In this document: piece after piece, positions 38,414-49,819 of the stretch
Numbering within the stretch: the first letter of the stretch is position 1
How the letters are laid out: every line of letters begins with the position of its first letter
DNA from: Prauserella aidingensis
GTDB taxonomy: Bacteria > Actinomycetota > Actinomycetes > Mycobacteriales > Pseudonocardiaceae
Length of the DNA: 52,517 bases
Direction: 5' to 3'
Assembly: GCF_024171865.1 (NCBI RefSeq)
Contig: NZ_JAMTCN010000031.1
Span: forward strand, 1 to 52,517
Notes under the pieces: generated by a model
Told to the model about the DNA's origin: nothing
Seen by the model: only the letters and a program-made list of their open reading frames with translations
The model's database searches: none
Made by a program: the position numbers and the translations under genes

Positions 38414-39939
38414 GGGCGCCTCCAGTTGCGGCCTGTGCGCTCCAGCATCCGGTCCGCCGACGGCGGACCCCAGCTGCCGGGTGCGTACGGCTCGGGACTG
38501 CCCTGCTCGGCCCAGTGCCGCAGGATCGGGTCGAGGATCTTCCAGGACAGCTCGACCTCTTCGTTCACGGGGAACAGCGACGGCTCGCCCAGCAGGACGT
38601 CGAGGATCAGCCGCTCGTAGGCCTCCGGGGAGCTCTCGGTGAACGAATGGCCGTAGCCGAAGTCCATCGTGACGTCGCGGACCTCCATGGTCGTGCCGGG
38701 AACCTTCGACCCGAACCGCATCGTCACGCCCTCGTCCGGCTGCACCCGGATCACCAGGGCGTTCTCGCCGAGCTCCTCGGTCGCGGTGGAGTCGAACGGC
38801 AGGTGCGGCGCCCGCTTGAACACGACGGCGATCTCCGTCACCCGCCTGCCCAGCCGCTTACCGGTGCGCAGGTAGAACGGCACACCCGCCCACCGGCGGT
38901 TCTGCACCTCGAGCGTCACCGCGGCGTAGGTCTCGGTCGTCGACTCCTTGCGGAACCCGGCCTCCTGGGCCAGTCCGGGCACCTTCTTGCCGCCCTGCCA
39001 GCCGCCCGAGTACTGCCCGGCGGCCGTCGTCTCGTCGAACGGGCCGACCGGCTTCGTCGCGCCCAGCACCTTGACCTTCTCGGCCCGGAGCGCGCCCGGC
39101 TCGAACGAGACCGGTTCCTCCATCGCCGTCAGCGCGAGCAGCTGCAGCAGATGATTCTGGATCACGTCACGGGCCGCGCCGATGCCGTCGTAGTACGCGG
39201 CCCGCCCGCCGAGACCGATGTCCTCGGCCATCGTGATCTGCACGTGGTCGACGTAGTGAGCGTTCCACAGCGGTTCGAACAACTGGTTCGCGAACCGCAG
39301 CGCCATGATGTTCTGCACCGTCTCCTTGCCGAGGTAATGGTCGATGCGGAACACCGACTCCTCGGGGAAGACGTGATTGACCACGGAGTTGAGCTCCTGG
39401 GCACTGGCGAGGTCGTGACCGAACGGCTTCTCGATCACGACACGGCGCCACGTGTCCTCGTCGCAGTCGGCGAGCCCGCTGCGGGAGAGCTGCTTGGTCA
39501 CGATCGGGAACGCCCACGGCGGGATCGACAGGTAGAACGCCGTGTTGCCACCCGTGCCGCGCTCGGCGTCCAGATCGTGCACCGTCTGCGCCAACCGGTC
39601 GAAGGCGTCGTCGTCGTCGAACGTGCCCTGCACGAACCGGATGCCCTCCGCGAGCCGGTTCCAGACCGACTCGCGGAACGGTGTCCGGGCGTGCTCGGCG
39701 ACGGCGTCGTGGACGACCTCGCCGAAGTCCTGGTTCTCCCACTCGCGGCGGGCGAACCCGATGAGCGAGAAGCCCGGGGGCAGCAGGCCGCGGTGGGCCA
39801 GGTCGTAGATCGCCGGCATCAGCTTCTTGCGGGACAGATCGCCCGTGACGCCGAAGATCACCAGACTGGACGGCCCGGCGATGCGGGGGAGACGTTTGTC
39901 CCTGGGGTCGCGGAGCGGGTTGGTCCAGCTACGCGTCAT
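38410..39939 (-). CDS. zwf: Glucose-6-phosphate 1-dehydrogenase
   Basis: First enzyme of the oxidative pentose-phosphate pathway, making NADPH. 509 residues. The coenzyme loop is GVTGDLSRKK (residues 30-39); EKPFG (170-174) and the active-site RIDHYLGKE (198-206) are intact, as are ALRFANQLFEPLWN and FYLRTGKRL. ATG 39939 overlaps the pgi stop by four bases, and opcA overlaps its own stop, so all are translationally coupled. Confidence 0.97.
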   Translation of the reverse strand: MTRSWTNPLRDPRDKRLPRIAGPSSLVIFGVTGDLSRKKLMPAIYDLAHRGLLPPGFSLIGFARREWENQDFGEVVHDAVAEHARTPFRESVWNRLAEGIRFVQGTFDDDDAFDRLAQTVHDLDAERGTGGNTAFYLSIPPWAFPIVTKQLSRSGLADCDEDTWRRVVIEKPFGHDLASAQELNSVVNHVFPEESVFRIDHYLGKETVQNIMALRFANQLFEPLWNAHYVDHVQITMAEDIGLGGRAAYYDGIGAARDVIQNHLLQLLALTAMEEPVSFEPGALRAEKVKVLGATKPVGPFDETTAAGQYSGGWQGGKKVPGLAQEAGFRKESTTETYAAVTLEVQNRRWAGVPFYLRTGKRLGRRVTEIAVVFKRAPHLPFDSTATEELGENALVIRVQPDEGVTMRFGSKVPGTTMEVRDVTMDFGYGHSFTESSPEAYERLILDVLLGEPSLFPVNEEVELSWKILDPILRHWAEQGSPEPYAPGSWGPPSADRMLERTGRNWRRP

Positions 39940-41543
39940 CGATCGAGCTCCTGTACGGCACGCATGACTTCCGCGAGGCCGGCGGCCCGGTCGGTCAGGT
40001 GCAGCCGGAGCACGGGCCTGCCGTGCTCCGCGAGCACCTGGGCGTCGCCGAGCGCCTGCGCCAGCTGGAGCGTGCCCAACGTGTAGGGGCGGTCCGGTAC
40101 TTGGAGGTCCTCCTCCGACGCGCCCGTGAGCTGGAGGAACACGCCGTTCTGGTGGCCTCCCTTGTGGTACTGGCCCGTCGAGTGGAGGAACCGCGGGCCC
40201 CAGCCGAACGTGGTCTGCGTGCCGGTGCGCTTGGCGAGTTCCGGGCGCAGCAGCGCGGCGGACGCGTCGTCGAGCCGGTCGAGGTAGGCCTGCACGGCGA
40301 GATAGCCGCCCTCGGGGAGCGTGTCGGTGAACTCCCGCAGGATGTCGGTCAGCGAGCCCTCGGCGCTCGTGCCCGCGGAGGCGTGCACCTCCACCGCGCC
40401 CGCCACGGCCGCCGGTGCGGACGTGGCGCCCAGCGTGTCCGGGTCGTCGAGCAGCGACCGGGCGGCCTTCTTGGCGGCCTCGACGTCGGGCTGGTCGAAC
40501 GGGTCGATCCCGAGCAGTCTGCCCGCGACCGCGACCGCCGTCTCCCACACCAGGAACTGAGCCCCGAGCGGGCCCTCCGCCGCGATCCGCGCGCCGCCGG
40601 CCGACGGGCCGATCGCCACCGGTGTGGCGTCCTTGCCCGTGTCGCCGAACCCGGGTGCGTCCGGACCGTCGACGACGACGGGCAGCAGTCCCGTGCCCTG
40701 CTTGCCCGTGGACTCGGCGATGAGCTGCTCGGCCCAGTCGCCGAACCCGGTGATGCCCGATCCCGTGTCGGCGAGCACGAGCTTCTCGGCGCCGTCGTCG
40801 TGGGCGGCGCCGAACGCCGCGCCGAGTCGCAGTGCCGGATTGTCGCGCGTGTCGGCGGCCACCGTGTCGGCGACGAGCGTCGCCTGGTCGAGCAGCCGCG
40901 CGACGTCCGCACCGGCCAGGCCCGCGGGCACGAGGCCGAACGCGGTCAGCGCCGAGTAGCGGCCGCCCACGTGCGGGTCGGCGAGGAACACCTTCCGGCA
41001 CTGGTCCAGCTCCGCCAGCGGCGACCCCGGGTCGGTGACGACGACGATGCGCCGCGCCGGATCGATGCCCTCCTCCTCGAAGGCGGCCGCGAACACCCGG
41101 CGGTGGCTGTCGGTCTCGACGGTCGTGCCCGACTTCGACGACACCACCAGCACCGTCCGGTCCAGGTCGCCCGCGAGCGCGTCCGCGACCTGGGCGGGAT
41201 CGGTGGTGTCGAGGACCGTGAGCGGCACGCCCTCGGTGGCGGTGATGACCTCCGGCGCGAGCGACGACCCGCCCATCCCGGCGAGCACCACGCGGTCCAC
41301 GCCCTCCGAGCGCAACTCGTTGCGGAGGGCCTCGATCTCGCCGATCAGCGGACGGGACGTGCGGTGCAGCGTCGTCCACGCCAGGCGGATCGAGGCCTCG
41401 GCCTCGGCGGCCGGGCCCCACAGAGTGGAGTCCTGGGCGGCGAGCCTGCCCGCGACTCCGTCACTCACCAGCGCGTTGAGCCGCGGCGCTGCGGCGGCCT
41501 CGAGTGCGGGATCCAGGGTGATCCCGATCTGTTGAGCGCTCAT
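39936..41543 (-). CDS. pgi: Glucose-6-phosphate isomerase (actinobacterial pentose-operon type)
   Basis: Interconverts glucose-6-phosphate and fructose-6-phosphate; in this operon it lies between tal and zwf. 535 residues with two SIS-like domains: VVLAGMGGSSLAPEVIT and VLVVSSKSGTTVETDS (sugar-phosphate site), ADPHVGGRYSALTAFGLVPA, and the C-terminal HKGGHQNGVFLQLTG near the active His. Similar proteins are sometimes fused to transaldolase; here the two are separate genes 9 bases apart. Confidence 0.92.
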   Translation of the reverse strand: MSAQQIGITLDPALEAAAAPRLNALVSDGVAGRLAAQDSTLWGPAAEAEASIRLAWTTLHRTSRPLIGEIEALRNELRSEGVDRVVLAGMGGSSLAPEVITATEGVPLTVLDTTDPAQVADALAGDLDRTVLVVSSKSGTTVETDSHRRVFAAAFEEEGIDPARRIVVVTDPGSPLAELDQCRKVFLADPHVGGRYSALTAFGLVPAGLAGADVARLLDQATLVADTVAADTRDNPALRLGAAFGAAHDDGAEKLVLADTGSGITGFGDWAEQLIAESTGKQGTGLLPVVVDGPDAPGFGDTGKDATPVAIGPSAGGARIAAEGPLGAQFLVWETAVAVAGRLLGIDPFDQPDVEAAKKAARSLLDDPDTLGATSAPAAVAGAVEVHASAGTSAEGSLTDILREFTDTLPEGGYLAVQAYLDRLDDASAALLRPELAKRTGTQTTFGWGPRFLHSTGQYHKGGHQNGVFLQLTGASEEDLQVPDRPYTLGTLQLAQALGDAQVLAEHGRPVLRLHLTDRAAGLAEVMRAVQELDR

Positions 41544-41552
41544 GTCCGCGCC

Positions 41553-42662
41553 TCAGCCCTTCGCCTTCTGGAGCTGGCCCGACACGGTCTCGAGCAGCTC
41601 GGACCACGACTTGTCGAACTTGTCCACGCCGTCGTTCTCGAGCGTGATGAACACGTCGGTGATGTCGATGCCCGCGGCGGAGAGCTTGTCGAACACCGCC
41701 TGCGCCTGCTCGGCCGTGCCGGACACCGTGTCGCCCGTGACGTTCGCGTGGTCGGCCGCGCTCTCGAGCGTGGATTCCGGCATCGTGTTGACCGTTCCTG
41801 CGACGACGAGCCCGTCGACGTAGCGCGTGTCGGAGTAGTCCGGGTTCTTCACGCCGGTCGAGGCCCACAGCGGACGCTGCGGGTTGGCGCCTGCGGCCTT
41901 GAGTGCCTGCCACCGCTCGGACGAGAACAGCTCCTCGTAGGCGGCGTAGGCGAGCCGCGCGTTGGCGATCGCGGCCTCACCGCGCAGGCCGAGCGCCTCG
42001 TCGGTGCCGATCGCCTCGAGGCGCTTGTCGATCTCGCTGTCGACGCGGGACACGAAGAACGAGGCCACCGAGTGGATCGACGACAGGTCGTGGCCGTTGG
42101 CCTTGGCCTGTTCGAGACCGGCGAAATAGGCGTCGATCACGGCGCGGTACCGCTCGACCGAGAAGATCAGCGTGACGTTGACGCTGATGCCCTGGGCGAG
42201 CGTCTTCGTGATCGCGGGCAGGCCTTCCTCGGTGGCTGGGATCTTGACCAGGATGTTCGGCCGGTCGACCGTCTTCCACAGGTCGGCGGCCTCGGCGACG
42301 GTCCGGTCCGTGTTGCGAGCCAGGCCGGGGTCGACCTCGATCGACACGCGGCCGTCGACGCCGTGGGTGGCGGTGTACACGTCGCGGAACGCGTCCGCGG
42401 CGTCGCGCACGTCGGTGGTGGTCAGCTCACGCACCGCCGCGTGCACGTCGGCGCCACGGTCCGCGAGCTCGCGGACCTGCTCGTCGTAGGCCTCGCCGTC
42501 GGACAGTGCGCCCGCGAAGATCGTCGGGTTCGTGGTGACGCCCACGACGTGCTTGTCACGGATCAGCTCCGCGAGGTTGCCCGAGGTGATCCGTTCTCGG
42601 GACAGGTCGTCGAGCCAGATCGACACGCCGGCCTGGGACAGAGCCGCAAGGTTGGTGCTCAT
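41553..42662 (-). CDS. tal: Transaldolase
   Basis: Transfers a dihydroxyacetone unit between sugar phosphates. 369 residues with [25 protein letters not shown], the Schiff-base lysine in [24 protein letters not shown] and [12 protein letters not shown] 42662 gives the usual [10 protein letters not shown]; a longer frame to 42677 adds five residues only. tkt ends 20 bases upstream. Confidence 0.97.
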   Translation of the reverse strand: MSTNLAALSQAGVSIWLDDLSRERITSGNLAELIRDKHVVGVTTNPTIFAGALSDGEAYDEQVRELADRGADVHAAVRELTTTDVRDAADAFRDVYTATHGVDGRVSIEVDPGLARNTDRTVAEAADLWKTVDRPNILVKIPATEEGLPAITKTLAQGISVNVTLIFSVERYRAVIDAYFAGLEQAKANGHDLSSIHSVASFFVSRVDSEIDKRLEAIGTDEALGLRGEAAIANARLAYAAYEELFSSERWQALKAAGANPQRPLWASTGVKNPDYSDTRYVDGLVVAGTVNTMPESTLESAADHANVTGDTVSGTAEQAQAVFDKLSAAGIDITDVFITLENDGVDKFDKSWSELLETVSGQLQKAKG

Positions 42663-42682
42663 CGGAGAATTCCCCAATCCGG

Positions 42683-44782
<2,100 letters not shown>

Positions 44783-45061
44783 TAGAACTCGGCTCCTGAT
44801 CGTCTTTGGTTGAAGCTGTTTCGACGCACGTCGTGTGCCGACGGTCGCGGTGCTTCCACACCTGCCGCTTTCGCACACCCGCACGTTGTGGTCCGGCGCA
44901 CACCGCTGGTGTGCCGGTGTCCGCGGTGCCGTCCGGGCCGTGGCCCGCGTCGGCGGTCCGCGTTCCAGTTGTTCCCACCTGCACCGTTTCCACGCGCCTC
45001 CGTGCGCAGGGTCCGGTGCGGAGCGGGTACGTGTTGCGACCGCGTGGACATCGTGACCACG

Positions 45062-45067
45062 ATCTTA
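45062..45067 (-). promoter_or_regulatory. Possible -10 for the tkt operon
   Basis: TAAGAT on the minus strand lies in an AT-rich patch 280 bases upstream of tkt and fits TANNNT. Confidence 0.4.
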
Positions 45068-45270
45068 ATCGATCAGGCGCCGCGTGCCCATGGTGCTCGC
45101 CGGGTGGATGTCGGCCCCGTCGCCGACGTGATCAGCCTAGTCCGCGCGCAGCGACGCCGCCCTCGGGCGCGCCGGTGTGACCCGACCGGTGTCCCGGTGA
45201 GTGGGGAGTCGCGGATGTGACGTGCGCTGCGCCCCGGGGTGCCGTGCGCCGGGGCCTGCGGGGCCTCTAC

Positions 45271-45276
45271 TACCCT
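45271..45276 (+). promoter_or_regulatory. Possible -10 for ctaB
   Basis: TACCCT matches TANNNT about 78 bases before the ctaB ATG; leader about 70 bases with a GCAGGGAG ribosome site. Confidence 0.4.
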
Positions 45277-45353
45277 TTGTCACGGAAACGGCCGACCCGT
45301 GCCGTGCGGTGTCCGTGCCGCCGGTCCGACCCGAATCTGACGCAGGGAGCGAC

Positions 45354-46382
45354 ATGTCGTTGGTGCACGCTGCGCATCCGCCGCATGGGCGCAGTGGTCA
45401 CACCAGCGCCGGCAACAGCACCGTCGACGGTGCCGACCCGGCCGGGGGTGCGGCCGGCCCCGACGGTGGGCCGTCCGGCGGCAGGCGTGGCGTGCGCGGT
45501 GCGATCGCGGCGTACGCGTCACTGGCGAAGCCGCGTGTGATCGAGCTGCTGCTCGTCACCACGATCCCCGCGATGTTCCTGGCGGGCCGGGAGATCCCGA
45601 ACCCGTGGCTGCTGCTCGCGACGCTCGTCGGCGGCACGATGGCGGCGGGCAGCGCCAACGCGCTCAACTGTGTGGTCGACGCCGACATCGACAAGGTCAT
45701 GAACCGCACGAAGAAGCGGCCGCTCGTGCGGGACACCGTGCCGCGCACCAACGCGCTGATCTTCGGGCTCGCCCTCGGCGTCGCGTCGTTCGCGCTGCTC
45801 TACGGCACGGTCAACCTGCTGGCGGGATTGCTCGCGATCGCGACGATCCTGTTCTACATCTTCGTCTACACGCTCGGGCTCAAGCGGCGGACGCCGCAGA
45901 ACGTCGTGTGGGGCGGCGCCGCGGGCTGCATGCCGGTCGTGATCGGCTGGGCCGCGGTGACCGGCACCGTCGAATGGCCCGCGTTCGTCATGTTCGGCGT
46001 CATCTTCTTCTGGACGCCCCCGCACACGTGGGCGCTCGGGATGAAGTACCGCGAGGACTACGAGCGCGCCGGGGTGCCGATGCTGCCCGTCGTGGCGAGC
46101 CCGCTCCACGTGGCCAAGCAGATCGTCATCTACTCGTGGGTCATGGTCGGCTGGACGCTGCTGCTCGTGCCCGCCACGAGCTGGCTGTACGCCGCCTTCG
46201 CCGGACTGGCGGGCGCGTGGTTCCTCTTCTACGCCCACAGCCTGTACGCGGGCGTCAAGCGCGGCCGTGAGACGAAGCCGATGGCGCTGTTCCACCGGTC
46301 CAACACGTATCTGATGATCGTGTTCGTCGCGCTCGCCGTCGACGCGGCGATCGGCATGCCGGTGCTCGGCCTGCCGTTCTGA
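45354..46382 (+). CDS. ctaB: Protoheme IX farnesyltransferase (heme O synthase)
   Basis: Adds a farnesyl group to heme B for aa3-type cytochrome oxidase. 342 residues. After a roughly 45-residue hydrophilic Gly/Pro-rich leader come nine membrane helices. The prenyl-diphosphate site is [20 protein letters not shown], and the second Asp-rich loop is [20 protein letters not shown] 45354 has GCAGGGAG upstream; the longer frame to 45201 is Pro/Cys-rich noise. Divergent from tkt, the standard actinobacterial arrangement. Confidence 0.95.
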   Translation: MSLVHAAHPPHGRSGHTSAGNSTVDGADPAGGAAGPDGGPSGGRRGVRGAIAAYASLAKPRVIELLLVTTIPAMFLAGREIPNPWLLLATLVGGTMAAGSANALNCVVDADIDKVMNRTKKRPLVRDTVPRTNALIFGLALGVASFALLYGTVNLLAGLLAIATILFYIFVYTLGLKRRTPQNVVWGGAAGCMPVVIGWAAVTGTVEWPAFVMFGVIFFWTPPHTWALGMKYREDYERAGVPMLPVVASPLHVAKQIVIYSWVMVGWTLLLVPATSWLYAAFAGLAGAWFLFYAHSLYAGVKRGRETKPMALFHRSNTYLMIVFVALAVDAAIGMPVLGLPF

Positions 46383-46499
46383 TCTCTTTGTCGCGCCACT
46401 GCACTCGGTCGGGCAGGGGCGCCGCCGTCATCGTGGTGCGTTCCGTCGGGCGAGTCAGGCGCCCCTACCCTCGCGATTCAGCGCGATTCGACCCCTCCC

Positions 46500-46572
46500 A
46501 ACCCCACCCCTCCCTTCGGTCGAGGGAGTAGTTGTGAGGGGACGGGTGCCGTTGCGAGGGGCGGGGTGGGTT
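46500..46572. other. Hairpin-rich element between ctaB and the HelD-like gene
   Basis: The 275-base gap (46383-46657) has an outer inverted repeat, CCCACCCC (46503-46510) with GGGGTGGG (46563-46570), and an inner CTCCCT/AGGGAG stem (46509-46514 and 46522-46527). GTTGTGAGGGG and GTTGCGAGGGG form a near-direct repeat. It may be the ctaB terminator or a control site for the next gene. The published rifamycin-associated element was looked for and not seen. Confidence 0.5.
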
Positions 46573-46657
46573 ACTCATCTCGCCTCCCGGGAATTCATGC
46601 GCGGCCGCGGTCGTTGAACCTCGGCCGAACCCTCCCCACGTCCGAAAGGCGCCGCCC

Positions 46658-49024
46658 TTGTCCGTGTCCGCAGACGACCGGGCCACCGACACCGGTAAGA
46701 CCGCTGCGATCGCCGAGGAACAGGAGTACGTCACCGGCCTGTACGCCGCGTTGGACGCCGAGCGCGAGCTCGTCGCCCGCAGGCTCGAGGAGAGCCTCCG
46801 TGCCGTCGACGACGGCGAACCGCAGGCGCAGGCCGAGCGCGAGGCCGCGACGGCCACCTACAGCGACCGCATGGCACAGCTGAAGTCGGTCGAACAGGGC
46901 CTGTGCTTCGGCAGGCTCGACTTCACCGACGAGCGGCTCGCCCGCGGTGACGTCGAATCGCCGCTGTACATCGGCAGGTTGGGGCTGTTCGACGAGTCCG
47001 ACGACTACCGCCCGTTGTTGATCGACTGGCGCGCCCCGGTGGCACGTCCGTTCTACCTGGCTACCGCCGCGTCGCCGGACGGCGTGCGCAGGCGGAGGCA
47101 CCTGCGCACCCTGACCCGGCGGGTCGTGGACGTGGACGACGAGGTGCTCGCCCTCGGCGTCGAGGGCGACAGCGACCACCTCGGGCTGGCGGGAGAGGCG
47201 GCGTTGTTGTCGGCGCTGGAGCGGCGCCGCACGGGCGAGATGAGCGACATCGTCGCGACCATCCAGGCCGAGCAGGATCGCATCATCCGTGCCGACATGG
47301 GCGGGGTGCTCGTCGTCCAGGGCGGTCCCGGCACGGGCAAGACGGCCGTCGCCCTGCACCGCGCCGCGTATCTGCTCTACACCTACCGCAGGCAGCTCAC
47401 CACCCGCGGCGTGCTGGTCGTCGGGCCGAACAGCACGTTCCTGCGCTACATCGGCCAGGTGCTGCCGTCGCTGGGCGAGACGGGCGTGCTGCTGGCCACG
47501 GTCGGTGAGCTGCTGCCCGGGCTCGAGGCCGTCGGGACCGACACCCCGGAGGCCGCGGAGGTCAAGGGCCGCATCGACATGGCGGACGTGCTCGCGCGGG
47601 CCGTGCGGGACCGGCAGACCGTGCCCGACGACGTGATGCGCATCGACGCCGAGGACAACGACGTGCTCACGCTGGACCGGCGCACGGCAGAACGGGCGCG
47701 GGAGAAGGCGCGGGCCACCCTGAAGCCGCACAACGTGGCGCGCCGCGTGTTCGTCGACACCCTGCTGGACGCCCTCGCCGAGCAGGCCGTGTCCCGGCTC
47801 GAGTCGAGCGTGCTCGACGACGTCCCCGAGATCCCGTTGACCGAGGACGAGGCCGACGACGGCGTGCTGCTGGACGAGCGCGACTACGCCACGATCCGGC
47901 AGGAGCTGACCGAGGACCGCGCGGTGCGGGCTGCGCTGCACACGCTGTGGCCGAAGCTGACGCCGCAGGAACTGCTGGCCGACCTGCTGACCGACGCCGA
48001 CCGGCTGGCGTCGGCCGCCGACGGGGTGCTGACCGACGCCGACCGCGACACGTTGCTGCGCAGGCCCGGCTCGTGGTGGACCCCCGGTGACGTGCCGCTG
48101 CTCGACGAGCTGGCCGAGCTGCTGGGCGAGGACGACACCGAGGCCCGGCAGCGCCGTGAGCGCCGCGAACGCGAGGAACGCGCGTACGCCGAGGGTGTGC
48201 TGCACGTGCTCGAACAGGACGACGAGATCCTCGACGAGGACCAGATCCGGGTGCGGGACGTCCTCGACGCCGAGATGATCGCCGAGCGGCAGGAGGCCCG
48301 GAGCAACCTGACCGCGGCACAGCGGGCAGCGCGGGACCGGACGTGGACGTTCGGGCACGTCATCGTCGACGAGGCGCAGGAGCTGTCGGCGATGGACTGG
48401 CGCACGGTGATGCGGCGCTGCCCGAGCCGGTCGATGACGTTGGTCGGCGACGTGTCGCAGACCGGTTCGCGCGGCGGCAGTTCCTCGTGGGCCGACGTGC
48501 TCTCGCCGTACGTGGAGGACCGGTGGCGGCTCCGCGAGCTGACCGTGAACTACCGCACTCCTGCCGAGGTGATGGACGTCGCCGCGGGCGTGCTCGCGGC
48601 GATCGATCCGCAGCTGCGGGCGCCGCGGTCCGTCCGCGACACCGGGGTGCGGCCGTGGCAGCGCTGTGCGGTCCGCGACGACGTGGCCGCCGAGTTGAAG
48701 TCCATTGTGGACGGGGAACTGGCCGAAGTGGACGGCGGCACGGTCGCCGTCGTCGTGCCCGAGGCGCTGGCGGATGTGACGTTCGACTCGCCGGCGATCG
48801 ACGCCGAGCGCGTGTCGGTGCTGACCGTGGGCCGGGCGAAGGGGCTGGAGTTCGACTCGGTCGTCGTCGTGGCACCCGACGAGATCATCGCCGAGTCGCC
48901 GCGCGGTCTGAACGACCTGTACGTGGCGCTCACGCGTGCCACCCAACGGCTCGGGATCGTGCACACCGGTCCGGTGCCCGCCGCGCTCGAGAGCGCGGTG
49001 TCAGGTGCACAAACCGCCCGGTGA
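46658..49024 (+). CDS. helR: HelD/HelR-family RNA polymerase-associated ATPase
   Basis: Superfamily-1 UvrD-like motor of 788 residues that removes or recycles RNA polymerase from DNA; HelR members give rifamycin tolerance. An N-terminal coiled region (about 15-75) matches the HelD arm that enters the polymerase channel. Walker A is GGPGTGKT (222-229) and Walker B VDEAQELSAMDW (D571, E572), with VGDVSQTG and the C-terminal helicase motif VLTVGRAKGLEFDSVVVV. TTG 46658 is chosen because GAAAGGCG precedes it by about 8 bases; GTG 46664 is possible. HelD versus HelR subtype is not settled from motifs. Confidence 0.85.
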   Translation: MSVSADDRATDTGKTAAIAEEQEYVTGLYAALDAERELVARRLEESLRAVDDGEPQAQAEREAATATYSDRMAQLKSVEQGLCFGRLDFTDERLARGDVESPLYIGRLGLFDESDDYRPLLIDWRAPVARPFYLATAASPDGVRRRRHLRTLTRRVVDVDDEVLALGVEGDSDHLGLAGEAALLSALERRRTGEMSDIVATIQAEQDRIIRADMGGVLVVQGGPGTGKTAVALHRAAYLLYTYRRQLTTRGVLVVGPNSTFLRYIGQVLPSLGETGVLLATVGELLPGLEAVGTDTPEAAEVKGRIDMADVLARAVRDRQTVPDDVMRIDAEDNDVLTLDRRTAERAREKARATLKPHNVARRVFVDTLLDALAEQAVSRLESSVLDDVPEIPLTEDEADDGVLLDERDYATIRQELTEDRAVRAALHTLWPKLTPQELLADLLTDADRLASAADGVLTDADRDTLLRRPGSWWTPGDVPLLDELAELLGEDDTEARQRRERREREERAYAEGVLHVLEQDDEILDEDQIRVRDVLDAEMIAERQEARSNLTAAQRAARDRTWTFGHVIVDEAQELSAMDWRTVMRRCPSRSMTLVGDVSQTGSRGGSSSWADVLSPYVEDRWRLRELTVNYRTPAEVMDVAAGVLAAIDPQLRAPRSVRDTGVRPWQRCAVRDDVAAELKSIVDGELAEVDGGTVAVVVPEALADVTFDSPAIDAERVSVLTVGRAKGLEFDSVVVVAPDEIIAESPRGLNDLYVALTRATQRLGIVHTGPVPAALESAVSGAQTAR

Positions 49025-49033
49025 CCGGGCGGC

Positions 49034-49039
49034 TAGGGT
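49034..49039 (+). promoter_or_regulatory. Leaderless promoter -10 for the FKBP lipoprotein gene
   Basis: TAGGGT is followed by AGGCAC and then the ATG at 49046. Confidence 0.65.
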
Positions 49040-49045
49040 AGGCAC

Positions 49046-49663
49046 ATGCGCAAAGCTGGCAAGATCCTGATCGCGGCGGCCGCCGCCACGGCGCTCGCGG
49101 CGTGTTCGCCGTCCCTGCAGGAACCGACCGACCAGCCGGCGGGCGAGCAGAACACGCACACGCCCGCACCCGTGTCGGTCTCCGAGAGTGCCGCGTCCGA
49201 GAGTGCGGGTTCCGAGGGGGCCGGGTCCCACGGCGCCGGCGGCGGACACACCGGGGGCGGCGACGGCGCCGCCACGTGTGCGGCCGCCGACATCACGGTC
49301 GACACCGCGTCGGCCGAACCGCGGGTCGAGATCCCGCGCGACTGCGCCGCCCCGGCACAGGTCGTCACCCGGGACCTCGCGTCCGGCTCCGGCCCGGCCG
49401 CGACGCCCCAGTCGACGGTGCAGCTGGACTACACCGTGTTCGGCTGGTCCGACGGTGGTGTCGCCGACAGCGGCACCGCGTCGATCGACCTCTCGGCGCC
49501 CGCGGGTGAGATCGACGGGTGGCCGCAGGCCCTCGACGGTGTCCGGCAGGGCGGCGAGCGTGTCGTCGTGCTGCCGCCGGACCTGGGTTACTCCGAGCAG
49601 AGCGGCAACCCGCTCGCCGGTGAGAACCTCGTCGTGGTCGCCGAGGTCACCGGCATCTCCTGA
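49046..49663 (+). CDS. FKBP-type peptidyl-prolyl isomerase lipoprotein
   Basis: Exported folding factor. The signal peptide MRKAGKILIAAAAATALAAC ends with the lipobox LAAC, so Cys20 should be lipidated. A linker of about 60 residues rich in Ser, Gly, Glu and Thr follows. The C-terminal domain (about 95-205) matches FKBP folds: ASGSGPAATPQSTVQLDYTV, GWPQALDGVRQGGERVVVLP, DLGYSEQSG, LVVVAEVTGI. Two Cys (about 74 and 94) could form a disulfide. 205 residues. Leaderless start at ATG 49046. Confidence 0.88.
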   Translation: MRKAGKILIAAAAATALAACSPSLQEPTDQPAGEQNTHTPAPVSVSESAASESAGSEGAGSHGAGGGHTGGGDGAATCAAADITVDTASAEPRVEIPRDCAAPAQVVTRDLASGSGPAATPQSTVQLDYTVFGWSDGGVADSGTASIDLSAPAGEIDGWPQALDGVRQGGERVVVLPPDLGYSEQSGNPLAGENLVVVAEVTGIS

Positions 49664-49670
49664 CGCGTCC

Positions 49671-49755
49671 GTCCTCACGCCGCAGCTGGCCCTACGCCGC
49701 ACTCGTTCCGACGCCGCAGTCGTTCCAATACCGCAGTTGTTCCAATACCGCAGCG
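49671..49755. repeat. Five tandem 17-bp repeats
   Basis: Units start at 49671, 49688, 49705, 49722 and 49739, exactly 17 bases apart. The last two copies share GTTCCAATACCGCAG, the third is GTTCCGACGCCGCAG, and the first two are more diverged. The array begins just after the lipoprotein stop and ends at a hairpin. Non-coding; too short and continuous for a CRISPR array. Confidence 0.85.
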
Positions 49756-49758
49756 CCG

Positions 49759-49790
49759 CCCCCAGCAGCCCGGAGAGGAGCCGCTGGGGG
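49759..49790. terminator. Terminator between convergent lipoprotein gene and qor
   Basis: CCCCCAGC (49759-49766) and GCTGGGGG (49783-49790) pair around a 16-base loop. It sits between convergent genes directly after the 17-bp repeats. Confidence 0.7.
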
Positions 49791-49819
49791 CGGTCGCATG
49801 CCCGTGGGTCGTTCGCCGG

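Larger units (their letters stand above)
44783..45353. other. 571-base divergent tkt/ctaB intergenic region
   Basis: No credible gene. It holds a GCACACC/GGTGTGC stem (44898-44904, 44908-44914) in the probable tkt leader, a minus-strand TAAGAT -10-like element (45062-45067) for tkt, and a plus-strand TACCCT (45271-45276) for ctaB. The tkt leader would be about 270 bases, long for this window, leaving room for post-transcriptional control. Confidence 0.5.

Noticed and set aside
44806-45220. Small plus-strand genes in the tkt-ctaB gap
   Set aside because: Open frames in three overlapping frames, Cys/Pro/Arg-rich, no ribosome site and no conserved feature.
46383-46657. Rifamycin-associated element upstream of the HelD-like gene
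   Set aside because: The published 19-bp consensus does not occur in the gap; only unrelated hairpins are present.
49671-49755. CRISPR array
   Set aside because: Repeats are directly adjacent 17-mers with no spacers and no cas genes nearby.
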